A stretch of 64,000 nt of DNA from an uncultured Peptostreptococcaceae bacterium (GCA_947072565.1 CAMTIM010000052.1:1-64000); one strand, 5' to 3'. Counted from the stretch's first letter, positions 8,948-17,701 are shown. Program-made: numbers and translations. The notes: generated by a model from the sequence alone, not told the origin.

Positions 8948-9841
8948 ATGAAAAAATTTCTTTATATAATAATGAGTATAATCATGTCATCATCTTTGCT
9001 AGTAGGATGCCAAGTTAAAGATGATTCTAGAGTTAAAATAGGACTTATAGTATCGACGTTAAATAACCCATTTTTCGTAGATTTGAAAACTGGAGTAGAA
9101 AAAAGAGCTGAAGAATTAGGATATGATGTAGTAGTGCTAGATTCTCAAAATGATCCAGCAAAAGAAGTATCAAACATGGAAGATATAACTGTTAAGGATG
9201 TAGATATAGTACTTTTAAATCCAGTAGACTCTGATTCAGCTATAGCTTCAGTGATGATAGCTAATAATTCGAAGTTACCTGTAGTAACAGTAGATAGAGC
9301 AGCGAATGGTGGAGATGTAATATCTCATATAGCATCAGATAATATAGCTGGAGGCGATATGGCTGCTAAATTTTTAATGGAAAAGCTAGGTTCAAAAGGG
9401 AATGTAGTAGAGTTAGAAGGTATAGCAGGTTCCTCAGCAACTAGAGATAGAGGTAGAGGATTTGAAGATGGGATAAAAGAAAGTGGATTTAATTTGGTAG
9501 CAAAGCAAAGTGCAGATTTTGATAGAACTAAGGGACTTTCGGTAATGGAGAACATAATTCAATCAAAAGATAAAATAGATGCTGTATTTGCACAAAATGA
9601 TGAAATGGCATTAGGAGCTCAAAAAGCCTTAGAAGGTGCTAATATGAAAGATGTATTAGTAGTTGGGTTTGATGCAACAGCTGATGCAGTATATGCGGTT
9701 AAAAAAGGAAAATTAGCTGCAACGGTAGCACAGCAACCAGTATTAATAGGAAAAACTGCTGTAGATGCAGTTAATAAAATACTAAAAAATGAAAAAATTA
9801 AAGAGTATATACCAGTACAGTTAAAATTAATAACAAAATAG
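8948..9841 (+). CDS. rbsB: Ribose-binding lipoprotein of ABC transporter
   Basis: Captures ribose outside the membrane and delivers it to RbsC. The 297-residue protein has a lipoprotein signal: MKKFLYIIMS, a hydrophobic run, then lipobox LLVGC with the lipidated Cys21. The mature part has the periplasmic-binding-protein family 1 fold, with the motifs STLNNPFFVDLK and VLLNPVDSDSA and the hinge VVGFDATADA. It is the last gene of the operon, 12 nt after rbsC, with AAGGGGA as ribosome binding site. A strong hairpin follows. Confidence 0.95.
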   Translation: MKKFLYIIMSIIMSSSLLVGCQVKDDSRVKIGLIVSTLNNPFFVDLKTGVEKRAEELGYDVVVLDSQNDPAKEVSNMEDITVKDVDIVLLNPVDSDSAIASVMIANNSKLPVVTVDRAANGGDVISHIASDNIAGGDMAAKFLMEKLGSKGNVVELEGIAGSSATRDRGRGFEDGIKESGFNLVAKQSADFDRTKGLSVMENIIQSKDKIDAVFAQNDEMALGAQKALEGANMKDVLVVGFDATADAVYAVKKGKLAATVAQQPVLIGKTAVDAVNKILKNEKIKEYIPVQLKLITK

Positions 9842-9860
9842 TTTTTTTATAGATTATATT

Positions 9861-9896
9861 ATAAAGAGCATCGCCTAATTAGGTGATGCTCTTTAT
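9861..9896. terminator. Terminator after rbsB
   Basis: A 16-bp stem (ATAAAGAGCATCGCCT at 9861-9876, one G-T wobble) with loop AATT, closing the ribose operon. The outer A/T pairs supply only a short T tract, so termination may be partial. Confidence 0.8.
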
Positions 9897-10008
9897 AATA
9901 TAAAAAATACAGTCCTAATTACATAAAAATAATACATTCAAATACGCCGGATAAAAGGGTTATATAGTATAACCTAAAGTCCAAAATTGTAAACAAAATT
10001 TATAGAAA

Positions 10009-10025
10009 TGTAACTAAATTGTAAT
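10009..10025 (+). promoter_or_regulatory. WalR (YycF)-type binding box
   Basis: TGTAAC-N5-TGTAAT fits exactly the WalR direct-repeat consensus TGTWAH-N5-TGTWAH known from Bacillus and Staphylococcus. An extra TGTAAA half site lies 21 bp upstream (9988-9993). The box ends 18 bp before the -35 element of the cell-wall gene at 10135. WalRK regulating it is an inference. Confidence 0.6.
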
Positions 10026-10043
10026 TAAATACTCAAAAAATAG

Positions 10044-10072
10044 TTTACAAACTAGAAACAAGAGTGTATCAT
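10044..10072 (+). promoter_or_regulatory. Probable promoter of the SH3-3D protein gene
   Basis: TTTACA (10044-10049), a 17-bp spacer and TATCAT (10067-10072). An overlapping TATACT at 10072-10077 would need a 22-bp spacer and is less likely. Confidence 0.5.
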
Positions 10073-10134
10073 ATACTTATTAGAAAGTTACAAAAAGGTA
10101 ACAAAGATTAAAAAAAGGGAAATGGGGTGCTTTT

Positions 10135-10701
10135 ATGATAAAGAAATTTACAGTGCTATGTATGTTACTTAGTGCAGTTATATTTACACTAGGAGCAACA
10201 GAAACATTTGCGGATAGTATGGCAACAGCAACAACTAACTTAAACGTAAGAAGCGGACCATCAACTAGCTATAAAGTGATAGGGTCTTTAAGTAAAAATA
10301 AATCAGTAACAGTATTAAGTAGTAGCAATGGTTGGAGTAAAGTGAAATTATCTAATAACAAACAGGGATGGGCAAGCAGCAAGTATATAAAATCAGGATC
10401 AACAAATACAACTGATTCTCAAAATAAAGATAAAAGATCAGTTAATGTTGTAGCTACAGCATATACTGGTTATAGTACAACATCAACAGGACAAAAGCCT
10501 GTATGGGGGACAATAGCGGTAGATCCAAAAGTAATACCTTATGGAACTAAAGTATATATACCAAAGTTTGATAGAGTATTTATAGCGAACAATTGTGGTG
10601 GAGCTATAAAAGGTAACAAAATAGACATATTTATGAATACAGAAAAACAATGTTCTGATTGGGGAAGAAAAACTATAGAAATACAAATTCTTGGAAAATA
10701 A
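10135..10701 (+). CDS. Secreted SH3b and 3D-domain cell-wall protein
   Basis: A 188-residue secreted protein probably acting on peptidoglycan. It has a signal peptide (cleavage expected after ETFA, residue 26). A bacterial SH3 domain spans about residues 33-86 (LNVRSGPSTSYKVIG through GWASSKYI), and a C-terminal 3D domain of the MltA/RpfB-like fold spans about 103-187. The 3D domain is named for three conserved aspartates. D130 (AVDPKVIPYGT) and D164 (GNKIDIF) are present, but the middle one, normally in a DTGG or DCGG motif, is N153 here (ANNCGGAIKG). The enzyme class is a lytic transglycosylase-like or binding role; activity is uncertain because of this change. It is monocistronic, with a WalR-type box upstream. 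Confidence 0.85.
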   Translation: MIKKFTVLCMLLSAVIFTLGATETFADSMATATTNLNVRSGPSTSYKVIGSLSKNKSVTVLSSSNGWSKVKLSNNKQGWASSKYIKSGSTNTTDSQNKDKRSVNVVATAYTGYSTTSTGQKPVWGTIAVDPKVIPYGTKVYIPKFDRVFIANNCGGAIKGNKIDIFMNTEKQCSDWGRKTIEIQILGK

Positions 10702-10712
10702 TAAATTATTAT

Positions 10713-10756
10713 ATAAATAAAAAGTGGAGAGCACATGCTCTCCACTTTTTATTTAT
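10713..10756. terminator. Bidirectional terminator between convergent genes
   Basis: A nearly perfect stem of about 20 bp (core AAAAAGTGGAGAGC) with a 4-nt loop. A- and T-rich flanks on both sides serve the 3D-protein gene and the convergent helicase gene. Confidence 0.9.
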
Positions 10757-10765
10757 ATATATTTT

Positions 10766-11875
10766 TTATTTTTCTATTGTTCTTTTTTTGATTTTAGATT
10801 TAATAGTACTTTCTATCTCATCTAACATTTTTTGATTTTTAGGATCTATGAAAAGACAAGTGTAACCTTTTTCGCCAGCTCTACCGCATCTACCTATACG
10901 ATGTACGTAAGACTCTACACTTTCTGGAATATCATAATTATAAATATGACTAACTCCACTAACATCTAAACCACGAGCTGCAACGTCAGTAGCTATTAAG
11001 TATTGAATTTCAGCATTTCTAAAAGATTTCATAATTCTCTCACGCTTAGATTGAGTTATATCACTGTGAAGTTTAGCGCAGTTGAATCCTTTTTTATAAA
11101 GATCCTCTTCAAGTTTATCAGCTCTTACTTTAGTTCTACAAAAGATTATAGACATAAATGGGTTATCTTCATTTAAAACACTACATAAAGCTTCTTGTTT
11201 ATGTCTATCAGTGCTTTCAACAACTTCTTGAACTATATTTTCTAATGTTATTTCTTTGTTTTTTATAGAAACAACAGATGGATCATTCATATATCTATAA
11301 GCTAATTTTTTTACAGCTGAATCCATAGTAGCAGAGAAACATAACATTTGACGTTTTTTCGGTGCAAAGGTCATTATAGATTCTATGTCGTTTTTAAATC
11401 CCATAAAAAGCATCTCATCAGCTTCATCTAAAACTATAGTGCTTAGCTTGCTAAGATCTATAGTTTTTCTCATAAGATGGTCTATAAGTCTACCAGGAGT
11501 AGCGATTATTAAGTGAATATCTTTTTTTAACTTCTTAAGCTGAGACCCAATATCTTTCCCACCATAAGCTGCAAGTACTCCAATATTTTTACCTTCTTTT
11601 AGCTTATTAGCTTCTTCTGTAATTTGTATTGCTAATTCTCTAGTAGGTGATACTATTAAAGCTTGTACGCAATTTTTAGATGTGTCTATATTTTCAAATA
11701 TAGGTAGTAAAAACGCTAAAGTTTTACCAGTACCTGTTTGAGCTTGAGCAATAACATCCTTTCCACTTTTAATAAGAGGGATACTTTCCTCTTGTACAGG
11801 AGTAGGATTAGTTATACCATTTTTTTTTAAAACATTTATGATATCATCATTAATTTCTAGATTTTTAAAATTCAT
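10766..11875 (-). CDS. DEAD-box ATP-dependent RNA helicase (core only)
   Basis: Unwinds RNA duplexes using ATP. Motifs appear in order: a Q-motif region (NPTPVQEESIP), AQTGTGKTLAF (I), PTRELAIQ (Ia), TPGRLIDHL (Ib), VLDEADEML (II), FSATM (III), IIFCRTK (IV), IATDVAARGLD (V) and HRIGRCGRAG (VI). At 369 residues it is the bare two-RecA core without the C-terminal RNA-binding extension of CshA or DbpA. The start at 11875 (MNFKNLEIND) is preferred over an ATG six codons upstream, because AAAGGT lies at proper distance before it and covers the upstream ATG. It converges on the 3D gene and diverges from the carboxypeptidase gene. A role in ribosome assembly or cold growth is the usual family expectation. 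Confidence 0.93.
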   Translation of the reverse strand: MNFKNLEINDDIINVLKKNGITNPTPVQEESIPLIKSGKDVIAQAQTGTGKTLAFLLPIFENIDTSKNCVQALIVSPTRELAIQITEEANKLKEGKNIGVLAAYGGKDIGSQLKKLKKDIHLIIATPGRLIDHLMRKTIDLSKLSTIVLDEADEMLFMGFKNDIESIMTFAPKKRQMLCFSATMDSAVKKLAYRYMNDPSVVSIKNKEITLENIVQEVVESTDRHKQEALCSVLNEDNPFMSIIFCRTKVRADKLEEDLYKKGFNCAKLHSDITQSKRERIMKSFRNAEIQYLIATDVAARGLDVSGVSHIYNYDIPESVESYVHRIGRCGRAGEKGYTCLFIDPKNQKMLDEIESTIKSKIKKRTIEK

Positions 11876-12209
11876 AAATAAGTTACCTTTCATTTAAAAC
11901 AAAATTTTATTTTGAAAATAAGCCTATTTTAGGCTATTTAAATTGTAATTTAATCAAATTTTACTTTCTATATAATAGCATAATAGCTAAATTAATACTA
12001 ATAAATTTATAAATAGAAATTATCCTACCTTATATAAGAGAAAATACTTGATAATATTATTCCTAAATTTATTAAATATTATATTATAAAGATAATAAAA
12101 GTAGTTAGCAAATAATTACTGATATATTATAGACACAAAAAGGAAAAAACTAATATATACCTATTAATAAAAAAATAAACAAACTTACTAATCCAAGAAG
12201 GTGAAGAAA
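11876..12209. other. A/T-rich divergent intergenic region
   Basis: About 330 bp between the divergent helicase and carboxypeptidase genes. It is very A/T-rich and must hold both promoters, but I cannot single out convincing -35/-10 pairs. I see no small ORF with a good ribosome binding site and no strong hairpin. Confidence 0.5.
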
Positions 12210-13400
12210 ATGAAAAATGGAGCAAAAAAATTACTAGTTCTAAGTATCATCGTTGCTTTTTTAACTCCTAATTTTGTTTATGCTAAGGAGAAAAAAAATG
12301 TAGATAAGTTTTCAAAATCATCAATACTTATAGACCAAGATACTGGCAGAGTTTTATATGAAAAAGAAGCAGATGCAAAAATTCCTTTAGCTAGTCTGAG
12401 TAAAATGATGACGTTTTTAATTGCAATAGAGGCAATAGAAAATAATGAAGTGAAAAAAGAAGATATAATAACTATAGATAAATCTATTGCTAAAGTTAAA
12501 GGATCAAGCTATCATCTAAAAGAAGGTGAAAAAGTACCATTAATAGAACTTATGAAGGGACTTATGATAGTATCTGGAAATGATGCAGCTGTAGCTATAT
12601 CACAACATATAGGAGGAGATACTGATAAGTTTGTAAAACGAATGAATGATAAATGCCAAGAAATTGGTATGATAAATACTCACTTTGTTAACCCAAATGG
12701 TCTTCCTATATATGATTTACAAAATCCTTCTAAGCCACCAAAAGAAAATATATCTACAGCTAGAGATATAGCTATATTAGGGAAATATATGTTTGACAAT
12801 TATGAAAAACAAGTAGTATCTATAACTAATATGGAAATTTACTCAAATCCTGCTAGAAGTTTTCAAAAAAATAATACAAATGCTGCGCTGCTTAGTATGT
12901 TACCTAATGTAGATGGAATAAAAACAGGGTATACAGGAAATGCTGGATATTGCTTATCTTTTTCTATGGTAGTTGAAAAAGATGAAAATAACGAGAAACA
13001 ACATAGATTAATAGGAGTTACATTAGGAGCAAATCATAAAAACAAAAGACTAGGAGCAGCTTTAAGCATGCTTAATTATGGTAAGGAAAACTTCTCTACA
13101 AGTAAAGTAATGCAAAAGGATAAATTAATAGGTAAAAAATATATAAAAGGAATAAATGAGTTAGAAGTAAAGCTTATAGCAGATAAAGAGCTTTATACAA
13201 TACTAGAAAATGACGAAACTCTAAATTCTCAAATAACTTTTAAAGAAATAAATTATCCAATTAAAAAAGGTGATGTAGTTGGGGTAATAAAATATTATAC
13301 GAATAATGGAGAAATACTAGGCAGTGTAAATGTAGTTAGTGCTAATGATGTAGATAATGCATCTTTTAAAACTAAAATAAAAATGATATTTACTGATTAG
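12210..13400 (+). CDS. D-alanyl-D-alanine carboxypeptidase (penicillin-binding protein, DacA/DacF type)
   Basis: Trims the terminal D-alanine from peptidoglycan stem peptides outside the membrane. The protein has 396 residues with a signal peptide ending near NFVYA (residue 25). All three active-site motifs of the S11 family are present: SLSK (S62-K65, the nucleophile and general base), SGN (S122-N124) and KTG (K238-G240). A C-terminal beta-rich PBP5-type domain follows (about 300-380). No obvious C-terminal amphipathic anchor is seen. The ATG at 12210 is chosen over the in-frame GTG at 12201 because AGAAGGTG then acts as ribosome binding site. The gene is monocistronic and precedes the rpsB promoter. 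Confidence 0.93.
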   Translation: MKNGAKKLLVLSIIVAFLTPNFVYAKEKKNVDKFSKSSILIDQDTGRVLYEKEADAKIPLASLSKMMTFLIAIEAIENNEVKKEDIITIDKSIAKVKGSSYHLKEGEKVPLIELMKGLMIVSGNDAAVAISQHIGGDTDKFVKRMNDKCQEIGMINTHFVNPNGLPIYDLQNPSKPPKENISTARDIAILGKYMFDNYEKQVVSITNMEIYSNPARSFQKNNTNAALLSMLPNVDGIKTGYTGNAGYCLSFSMVVEKDENNEKQHRLIGVTLGANHKNKRLGAALSMLNYGKENFSTSKVMQKDKLIGKKYIKGINELEVKLIADKELYTILENDETLNSQITFKEINYPIKKGDVVGVIKYYTNNGEILGSVNVVSANDVDNASFKTKIKMIFTD

Positions 13401-13462
13401 ATAAGGCGATAATTGTATATAATTTATACAAAAAAGGATAAAAATAAAAGATATAAAAAATA

Positions 13463-13491
13463 TTGTAATTTAAAATCACCTATGATATACT
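13463..13491 (+). promoter_or_regulatory. Promoter of the rpsB-tsf operon
   Basis: TTGTAA (13463-13468), a 17-bp spacer and TATACT (13486-13491). Transcription would start near 13498 and give a leader of about 110 nt. Confidence 0.7.
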
Positions 13492-13520
13492 ACTAGAGGT
13501 GAAAAAATTAAAATAAATCA

Positions 13521-13590
13521 CACACGACAATGGGATCCTGGGAAGGTGCCTAACAGGTTTTTTTGGGAGATGATCATGTCGGAGGTATAA
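13521..13590 (+). promoter_or_regulatory. Structured 5' leader of rpsB (candidate r-protein autoregulatory element)
   Basis: The leader is much less A/T-rich than any neighbouring intergenic DNA. CGACA at 13525-13529 can pair with TGTCG at 13577-13581, enclosing CCTG (13537-13540) with CAGG (13554-13557), two GATC copies and a T run. The 3' arm is followed by the rpsB ribosome binding site. In many bacteria S2 represses its own mRNA through such a leader. That this element binds S2 is an inference. Confidence 0.5.
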
Positions 13591-13608
13591 AACCAAGGAG
13601 GAAATATA

Positions 13609-14322
13609 ATGTCAGTAATATCAATGAAACAATTATTAGAAGCTGGAGTTCACTTCGGACACCAAACAAGAAGATGGAACCCTAAAATGGCTAAGTATAT
13701 ATTCACAGAAAGAAACGGAATATATATAATAGACTTACAAAAAACTGTAAAGAAAGCTGAAGAAGCTTACAGAGCTATGAAAGAAGTAGCTGAAACTGGA
13801 AAGCCAGTTTTATTCGTAGGAACTAAGAAACAAGCTCAAGAAGCTATAAAAGAAGAAGCTGAAAGATGTGGAATGTTCTACGTTAACGAAAGATGGTTAG
13901 GTGGAATGTTAACAAACCACAAAACTATACAAACTAGAATAAAAAAATTAAGAGAATTAGAAAAAATGGAAGCTGAAGGTGTATTCAACGTTCTTCCTAA
14001 AAAAGAAGTTATAAAATTAAGAGCTGAAAAAGAAAAATTAGAAAAATACTTAAACGGTATGAAAGATATGCCTGAATTACCAGGAGCTATGTTCATAGTT
14101 GACCCAAGAAAAGAAAACATAGCAATACAAGAAGCTCACAGACTAGGAATTCCTGTATTCGGAATAGTTGATACTAACTGTGACCCAGAAGAATTAGATT
14201 TCGCTATCCCAGGTAATGATGATGCTATAAGAGCTGTAAAATTAATAACTGCTGCTATGGCAACTGCTATAATAGAAGGTAGACAAGCTACTGAAGAAGA
14301 AACTACTGAAGAACAAGCATAA
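13609..14322 (+). CDS. rpsB: 30S ribosomal protein S2
   Basis: A structural protein of the small ribosomal subunit, needed for S1 and mRNA binding. The 237 residues match the family, with the hallmark N-terminus [19 protein letters not shown], then [20 protein letters not shown] and the late motif [11 protein letters not shown]. The C-terminal tail is acidic (EEETTEEQA). The ATG lies 8 nt after AAGGAGG. Codon use is markedly more C/G-ended at AAC, TTC and GAC codons than in neighbouring genes, as expected for a highly expressed protein. It heads the rpsB-tsf operon. Confidence 0.98.
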   Translation: MSVISMKQLLEAGVHFGHQTRRWNPKMAKYIFTERNGIYIIDLQKTVKKAEEAYRAMKEVAETGKPVLFVGTKKQAQEAIKEEAERCGMFYVNERWLGGMLTNHKTIQTRIKKLRELEKMEAEGVFNVLPKKEVIKLRAEKEKLEKYLNGMKDMPELPGAMFIVDPRKENIAIQEAHRLGIPVFGIVDTNCDPEELDFAIPGNDDAIRAVKLITAAMATAIIEGRQATEEETTEEQA

Positions 14323-14339
14323 TCAAAAAATAACAACTG

Positions 14340-14369
14340 AATGGTAAGGGTCTAATAGCCCTTACCATT
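14340..14369 (+). terminator. Intercistronic hairpin between rpsB and tsf
   Basis: A perfect 11-bp stem (AATGGTAAGGG at 14340-14350 with 14359-14369) and an 8-nt loop, without a T tract. It may attenuate tsf relative to rpsB or mark an RNA-processing site rather than stop transcription. Confidence 0.55.
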
Positions 14370-14393
14370 AATAATATATAGGAGGTAACTCAA

Positions 14394-15302
14394 ATGGCTA
14401 TAACTGCACAAATGGTTAAAGAGTTAAGAGAAGGTACTGGCGCTGGAATGATGGACTGTAAAAAAGCTTTAGTAGAAGCTGAAGGAAACGTAGAAAGAGC
14501 CGTAGATATATTAAGAGAAAAAGGTTTATCTAAAGCTGCTAAGAAAGCTGATAGAGTAGCTGCAGAAGGTTTAGTTACTATAGAGATGAACGAAGATAAC
14601 ACAGTTGCTTCAATGGTAGAAGTAAACTCAGAAACAGATTTCGTTGCTAAAAACGAAGACTTCAAAGCTTTCGTTAAAGATGCTGCTAAGATGGCTTTAG
14701 TAACAGCTAAAGAAGATGTAGAAGGATTATTATCTGAAACTCATGCTGAAGGAATTGCATTATCTGAAGTATTAAACAACAGAATAGCTACTATAGGAGA
14801 AAAGCTAGACTTAAGAAGATTTGTTAAAGTAACTACTGAAGGACAAATCGCTGGATACATACACGGAGCTGGAAAAATAGGTGTATTAGTTGAAATGAAA
14901 ACTGCTTCAAAAGATGCTGAAGTTATAACTATGGGAAGAGATATAGCAATGCAAGTTGCTGCAATGAATCCTAAGTACGTTTCAAGAAATGATATAGACC
15001 AAGAATACATAGCTCATGAAACTGAAATATTAACTCAACAAGCTTTAAACGAAGGAAAACCAGCTAACATAGTTGAGAAGATGATAAAAGGTAGATTAGA
15101 GAAGCAATTAAAGGAAGTTTGTTTATTAGAACAACCTTTCGTTAAAAACCCTGATTTAACAATAAAGCAACTAGTAGCTGAAACTGCTAAAAAAGTAGAT
15201 GCAGAAATCGAAGTTGTTAGAGTTGTAAGATTCGAAGTTGGAGAAGGTATAGCAAAGAAAGAAGAAAACTTTGCAGAAGAAGTTGCTAAGCAGCTTAAGT
15301 AA
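14394..15302 (+). CDS. tsf: Translation elongation factor Ts
   Basis: The guanine nucleotide exchange factor for EF-Tu. At 302 residues it is close to the E. coli length. The N-terminal UBA-like domain carries VKELREGTGAGMMDCKKAL, and the core TDFVAKNEDF motif that contacts EF-Tu is intact. The dimerisation subdomain and a final helix follow. AGGAGGT lies 8 nt before the ATG. Codon use is biased as in rpsB. It is the second gene of the operon, and a strong terminator follows. Confidence 0.98.
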   Translation: MAITAQMVKELREGTGAGMMDCKKALVEAEGNVERAVDILREKGLSKAAKKADRVAAEGLVTIEMNEDNTVASMVEVNSETDFVAKNEDFKAFVKDAAKMALVTAKEDVEGLLSETHAEGIALSEVLNNRIATIGEKLDLRRFVKVTTEGQIAGYIHGAGKIGVLVEMKTASKDAEVITMGRDIAMQVAAMNPKYVSRNDIDQEYIAHETEILTQQALNEGKPANIVEKMIKGRLEKQLKEVCLLEQPFVKNPDLTIKQLVAETAKKVDAEIEVVRVVRFEVGEGIAKKEENFAEEVAKQLK

Positions 15303-15306
15303 TTAT

Positions 15307-15338
15307 TAAAAGAGAACACTTAAGTGTTCTCTTTTTTT
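15307..15338 (+). terminator. Intrinsic terminator after tsf
   Basis: Stem AGAGAACAC with loop TTAA, followed by a run of seven T residues: a textbook rho-independent terminator. Confidence 0.92.
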
Positions 15339-15427
15339 AAGAAAACTAAATTAGAGTAATATTCATAAAGATTGTAAAAGATATATATATGAAATTGATT
15401 TTAGTTCAAAATAGGAGGATTTCTAAA

Positions 15428-16132
15428 ATGAGTAACCCAATGTACAAAAGAGTACTGCTAAAACTTAGCGGAGAAGCATTATCAGGAGATAAAGGCTTTG
15501 GAATAAACAACGATGTTGTCAATGAAATAGCTGTAGCTATAAAAAAAATTCAACAAGTAGGTGTTGAGGTATCGGTTGTAGTAGGTGGAGGAAACTTCTG
15601 GAGAGGAAGAACTTCAGAAGGAATGGACAGAACTACAGCAGATTATATCGGAATGCTTGCAACAGTTATGAACTCTATGGCATTACAAGATGCCCTTGAA
15701 AATATAGATGTACAAACAAGAGTTCAAACAGCTATAGAAATGAGACAAATAGCAGAACCGTACATAAGAAGAAAAGCAGTTAGACATCTAGAGAAAGAAA
15801 GAGTAGTTATATTTGGTGCAGGAACAGGAAATCCATATTTCTCAACAGATACAGCTGCAGCATTACGTGCTGCTGAGATGGAAGCTGAAGTTATATTACT
15901 TGCTAAAAATGTTGATGCAGTATACGATAAAGATCCAAAAGTACATGACGATGCAGTTAAATTTGAAGAGTTAACATACATAGAAGTTCTTCAAAAAGAA
16001 CTTAAAGTTATGGACTCAACTGCTACATCTTTATGTATGGATAATAAGATACCTATAAAGGTATTTGAACTATCAACAGAGAATATAATAAGAGCAGTAA
16101 TGGGCGAAAATATAGGAACAACAGTAAGATAA
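15428..16132 (+). CDS. pyrH: UMP kinase
   Basis: Phosphorylates UMP to UDP, the bacterial hexameric enzyme of the amino-acid-kinase fold. The 234 residues match the family. Visible motifs are [20 protein letters not shown] (ATP site), [21 protein letters not shown] and [19 protein letters not shown]. The start at ATG 15428 follows AGGAGGA by 8 nt; an in-frame upstream ATG at 15389 has no ribosome binding site. It heads the cluster that continues with frr, 38 nt downstream. Confidence 0.97.
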   Translation: MSNPMYKRVLLKLSGEALSGDKGFGINNDVVNEIAVAIKKIQQVGVEVSVVVGGGNFWRGRTSEGMDRTTADYIGMLATVMNSMALQDALENIDVQTRVQTAIEMRQIAEPYIRRKAVRHLEKERVVIFGAGTGNPYFSTDTAAALRAAEMEAEVILLAKNVDAVYDKDPKVHDDAVKFEELTYIEVLQKELKVMDSTATSLCMDNKIPIKVFELSTENIIRAVMGENIGTTVR

Positions 16133-16170
16133 TAAATTAAAATCTATATGTATAGTAGGAGGACGAAATA

Positions 16171-16728
16171 ATGAAATTAGAATTACACAAAGAATTAGAA
16201 ACTAAAATGAACAAAACTATAGATGCACTTAAGCATGAATACACTACAATAAGAGCTGGTAGAGCAAATGCTAAAATGTTAGATAAAATAAGAGTAGACT
16301 ACTATGGAACTCCAACTCCAGTAAATCAAGTAGGAGCTATATCAGTTCCAGAACCAAGAACAATAATGATAAGTCCTTGGGATAAAAGTGCTATGTCTGA
16401 AATAGAAAAAGCTATAAGAAATTCTGATTTAGGTCTTAATCCAACTAATGATGGTAGTGTTATAAGACTATCAGTTCCAGTTTTAACAGAAGAGAGAAGA
16501 AAAGAGTTAGGAAAAAAAGCTCATAAAGTATCTGAAGAATACAAAGTAAGATTAAGAAATGAAAGAAGAGACGCCAATGATTCATTAAAGAAAATGGAAA
16601 AAGAAGGCGAAATAAGTGAAGATGAATTAAAGAAAGCTCAAGATGAAGTTCAAAAGATAACTGACAAATTCATCAAAGAAGTAGATGCATTAGCAGTAGC
16701 TAAAGAAAAGGATATAATGGAGGTATAA
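16171..16728 (+). CDS. frr: Ribosome recycling factor
   Basis: Splits post-termination ribosomes together with EF-G. The 185 residues are the exact family length. Motifs are TIRAGRANAKMLDKIRVDYY near residue 28 and LTEERRKELGKKAHKVSEEY near residue 107, followed by the typical basic and acidic three-helix bundle. AGGAGGA precedes the ATG. It is 38 nt downstream of pyrH, the conserved order in Firmicutes. Confidence 0.98.
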   Translation: MKLELHKELETKMNKTIDALKHEYTTIRAGRANAKMLDKIRVDYYGTPTPVNQVGAISVPEPRTIMISPWDKSAMSEIEKAIRNSDLGLNPTNDGSVIRLSVPVLTEERRKELGKKAHKVSEEYKVRLRNERRDANDSLKKMEKEGEISEDELKKAQDEVQKITDKFIKEVDALAVAKEKDIMEV

Positions 16729-16730
16729 TA

Positions 16731-16934
16731 TTGGAAAAATATTATAACCTTTTGGGCCTTCAGGTAAATGATGTAGAAGATTTTTTTAAAGAACAAAATA
16801 TAAATTACACTATAAAAACTATAAAAGGTAAAAAAGACCAAGAAAAATTAACTGTTTTTAAGGTTATAAAAATATCAGATATAGAAGATGGTGTAGAACT
16901 ATTAATCACAAATTTTTCTGACTCCTTAAAATAG
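16731..16934 (+). CDS. Small conserved-context protein of unknown function
   Basis: A 67-residue protein with a TTG start 2 nt after the frr stop and GGAGGT 6 nt before it, so it is translated as part of the cluster. I do not recognise a family. The sequence is soluble and mixed in charge (YYNLLGLQVNDVEDFFKEQ, then TIKTIKGKKDQEKLTVF), with no cysteines, signal or membrane segment. The predicted pattern is a helix followed by beta strands. The first half looks like a short alpha-beta fold. Its position between frr and uppS is shared with essential genes. Confidence 0.75.
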   Translation: MEKYYNLLGLQVNDVEDFFKEQNINYTIKTIKGKKDQEKLTVFKVIKISDIEDGVELLITNFSDSLK

Positions 16935-16963
16935 GGGGTCAGATTACTTGTTGGAGGCATAAT

Positions 16964-17689
16964 ATGAATTCATACGACATAGACTTAAATAAAGTGCCTA
17001 CTCATATAGCTATAATAATGGATGGGAATGGAAGATGGGCAAAATCTAAATTCTTACCAAGAACAGCAGGACATAAAGCTGGAGTAGAAACTATAAGAAA
17101 AGTACTAAAAGAGTGTCAAAGATTAGGAGTTAAGCATTTAACACTATATGCATTTTCTACAGAAAATTGGAAAAGACCTAAACTTGAAGTAGATACATTA
17201 ATGAACTTATTATCAACATACTTAAAAAAAGAAGTAAGAGAATTACATAAAAATAACGTAAAAATTAGCACAATAGGGGATATAGATAAACTTCCTAAAT
17301 CTTGTATAGACGAATTAGAAAGAGCATATGAACTTACTAAATTTAATACTGGGGTTAATTTAAACCTAGCATTAAACTATGGAGCAAGATATGATATAAA
17401 AAATGCTGTAATAGATATAGTAAAAGATACAAAATGTGGTAAACTAGATATAGAAGACATAAACGAAGATACTATAACAAACTATTTAAGCACAAAGTCC
17501 ATTAAAGAACCTGATTTAATAATAAGAACAAGTGGAGAGCAAAGACTAAGTAACTTCCTACTTTGGGAAGCTGCATACTCTGAATTTTACTTCACAGATA
17601 TACATTGGCCAGATTTTAATGAAGAACAACTTCAAAAGGCTATATATATATATCAAAATAGAGATAGAAGGTTTGGTGGTCTTAAGTAA
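16964..17689 (+). CDS. uppS: Undecaprenyl diphosphate synthase
   Basis: Elongates farnesyl diphosphate with isopentenyl diphosphate in cis to make the C55 lipid carrier for peptidoglycan. The 241 residues match the family. The P-loop catalytic motif is IIMDGNGRWAKSKFLPRTAG, with the essential Asp of MDGNGRW. Other conserved blocks are LYAFSTENWKRP and DLIIRTSGEQRLSNFLLW, ending in the Mg-binding SEFYFTDIHWPDF. The ribosome binding site is TTGGAGG. It is followed 12 nt later by cdsA. Confidence 0.97.
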   Translation: MNSYDIDLNKVPTHIAIIMDGNGRWAKSKFLPRTAGHKAGVETIRKVLKECQRLGVKHLTLYAFSTENWKRPKLEVDTLMNLLSTYLKKEVRELHKNNVKISTIGDIDKLPKSCIDELERAYELTKFNTGVNLNLALNYGARYDIKNAVIDIVKDTKCGKLDIEDINEDTITNYLSTKSIKEPDLIIRTSGEQRLSNFLLWEAAYSEFYFTDIHWPDFNEEQLQKAIYIYQNRDRRFGGLK

Positions 17690-17701
17690 GGAGAATAAAA
17701 T

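Noticed and set aside
9901..10134. c-di-AMP (ydaO) riboswitch upstream of the 3D-domain gene
   Set aside because: Such riboswitches often precede wall hydrolases, but the conserved ydaO blocks are absent; only a 7-bp hairpin at 9958-9974 and the WalR box are seen.
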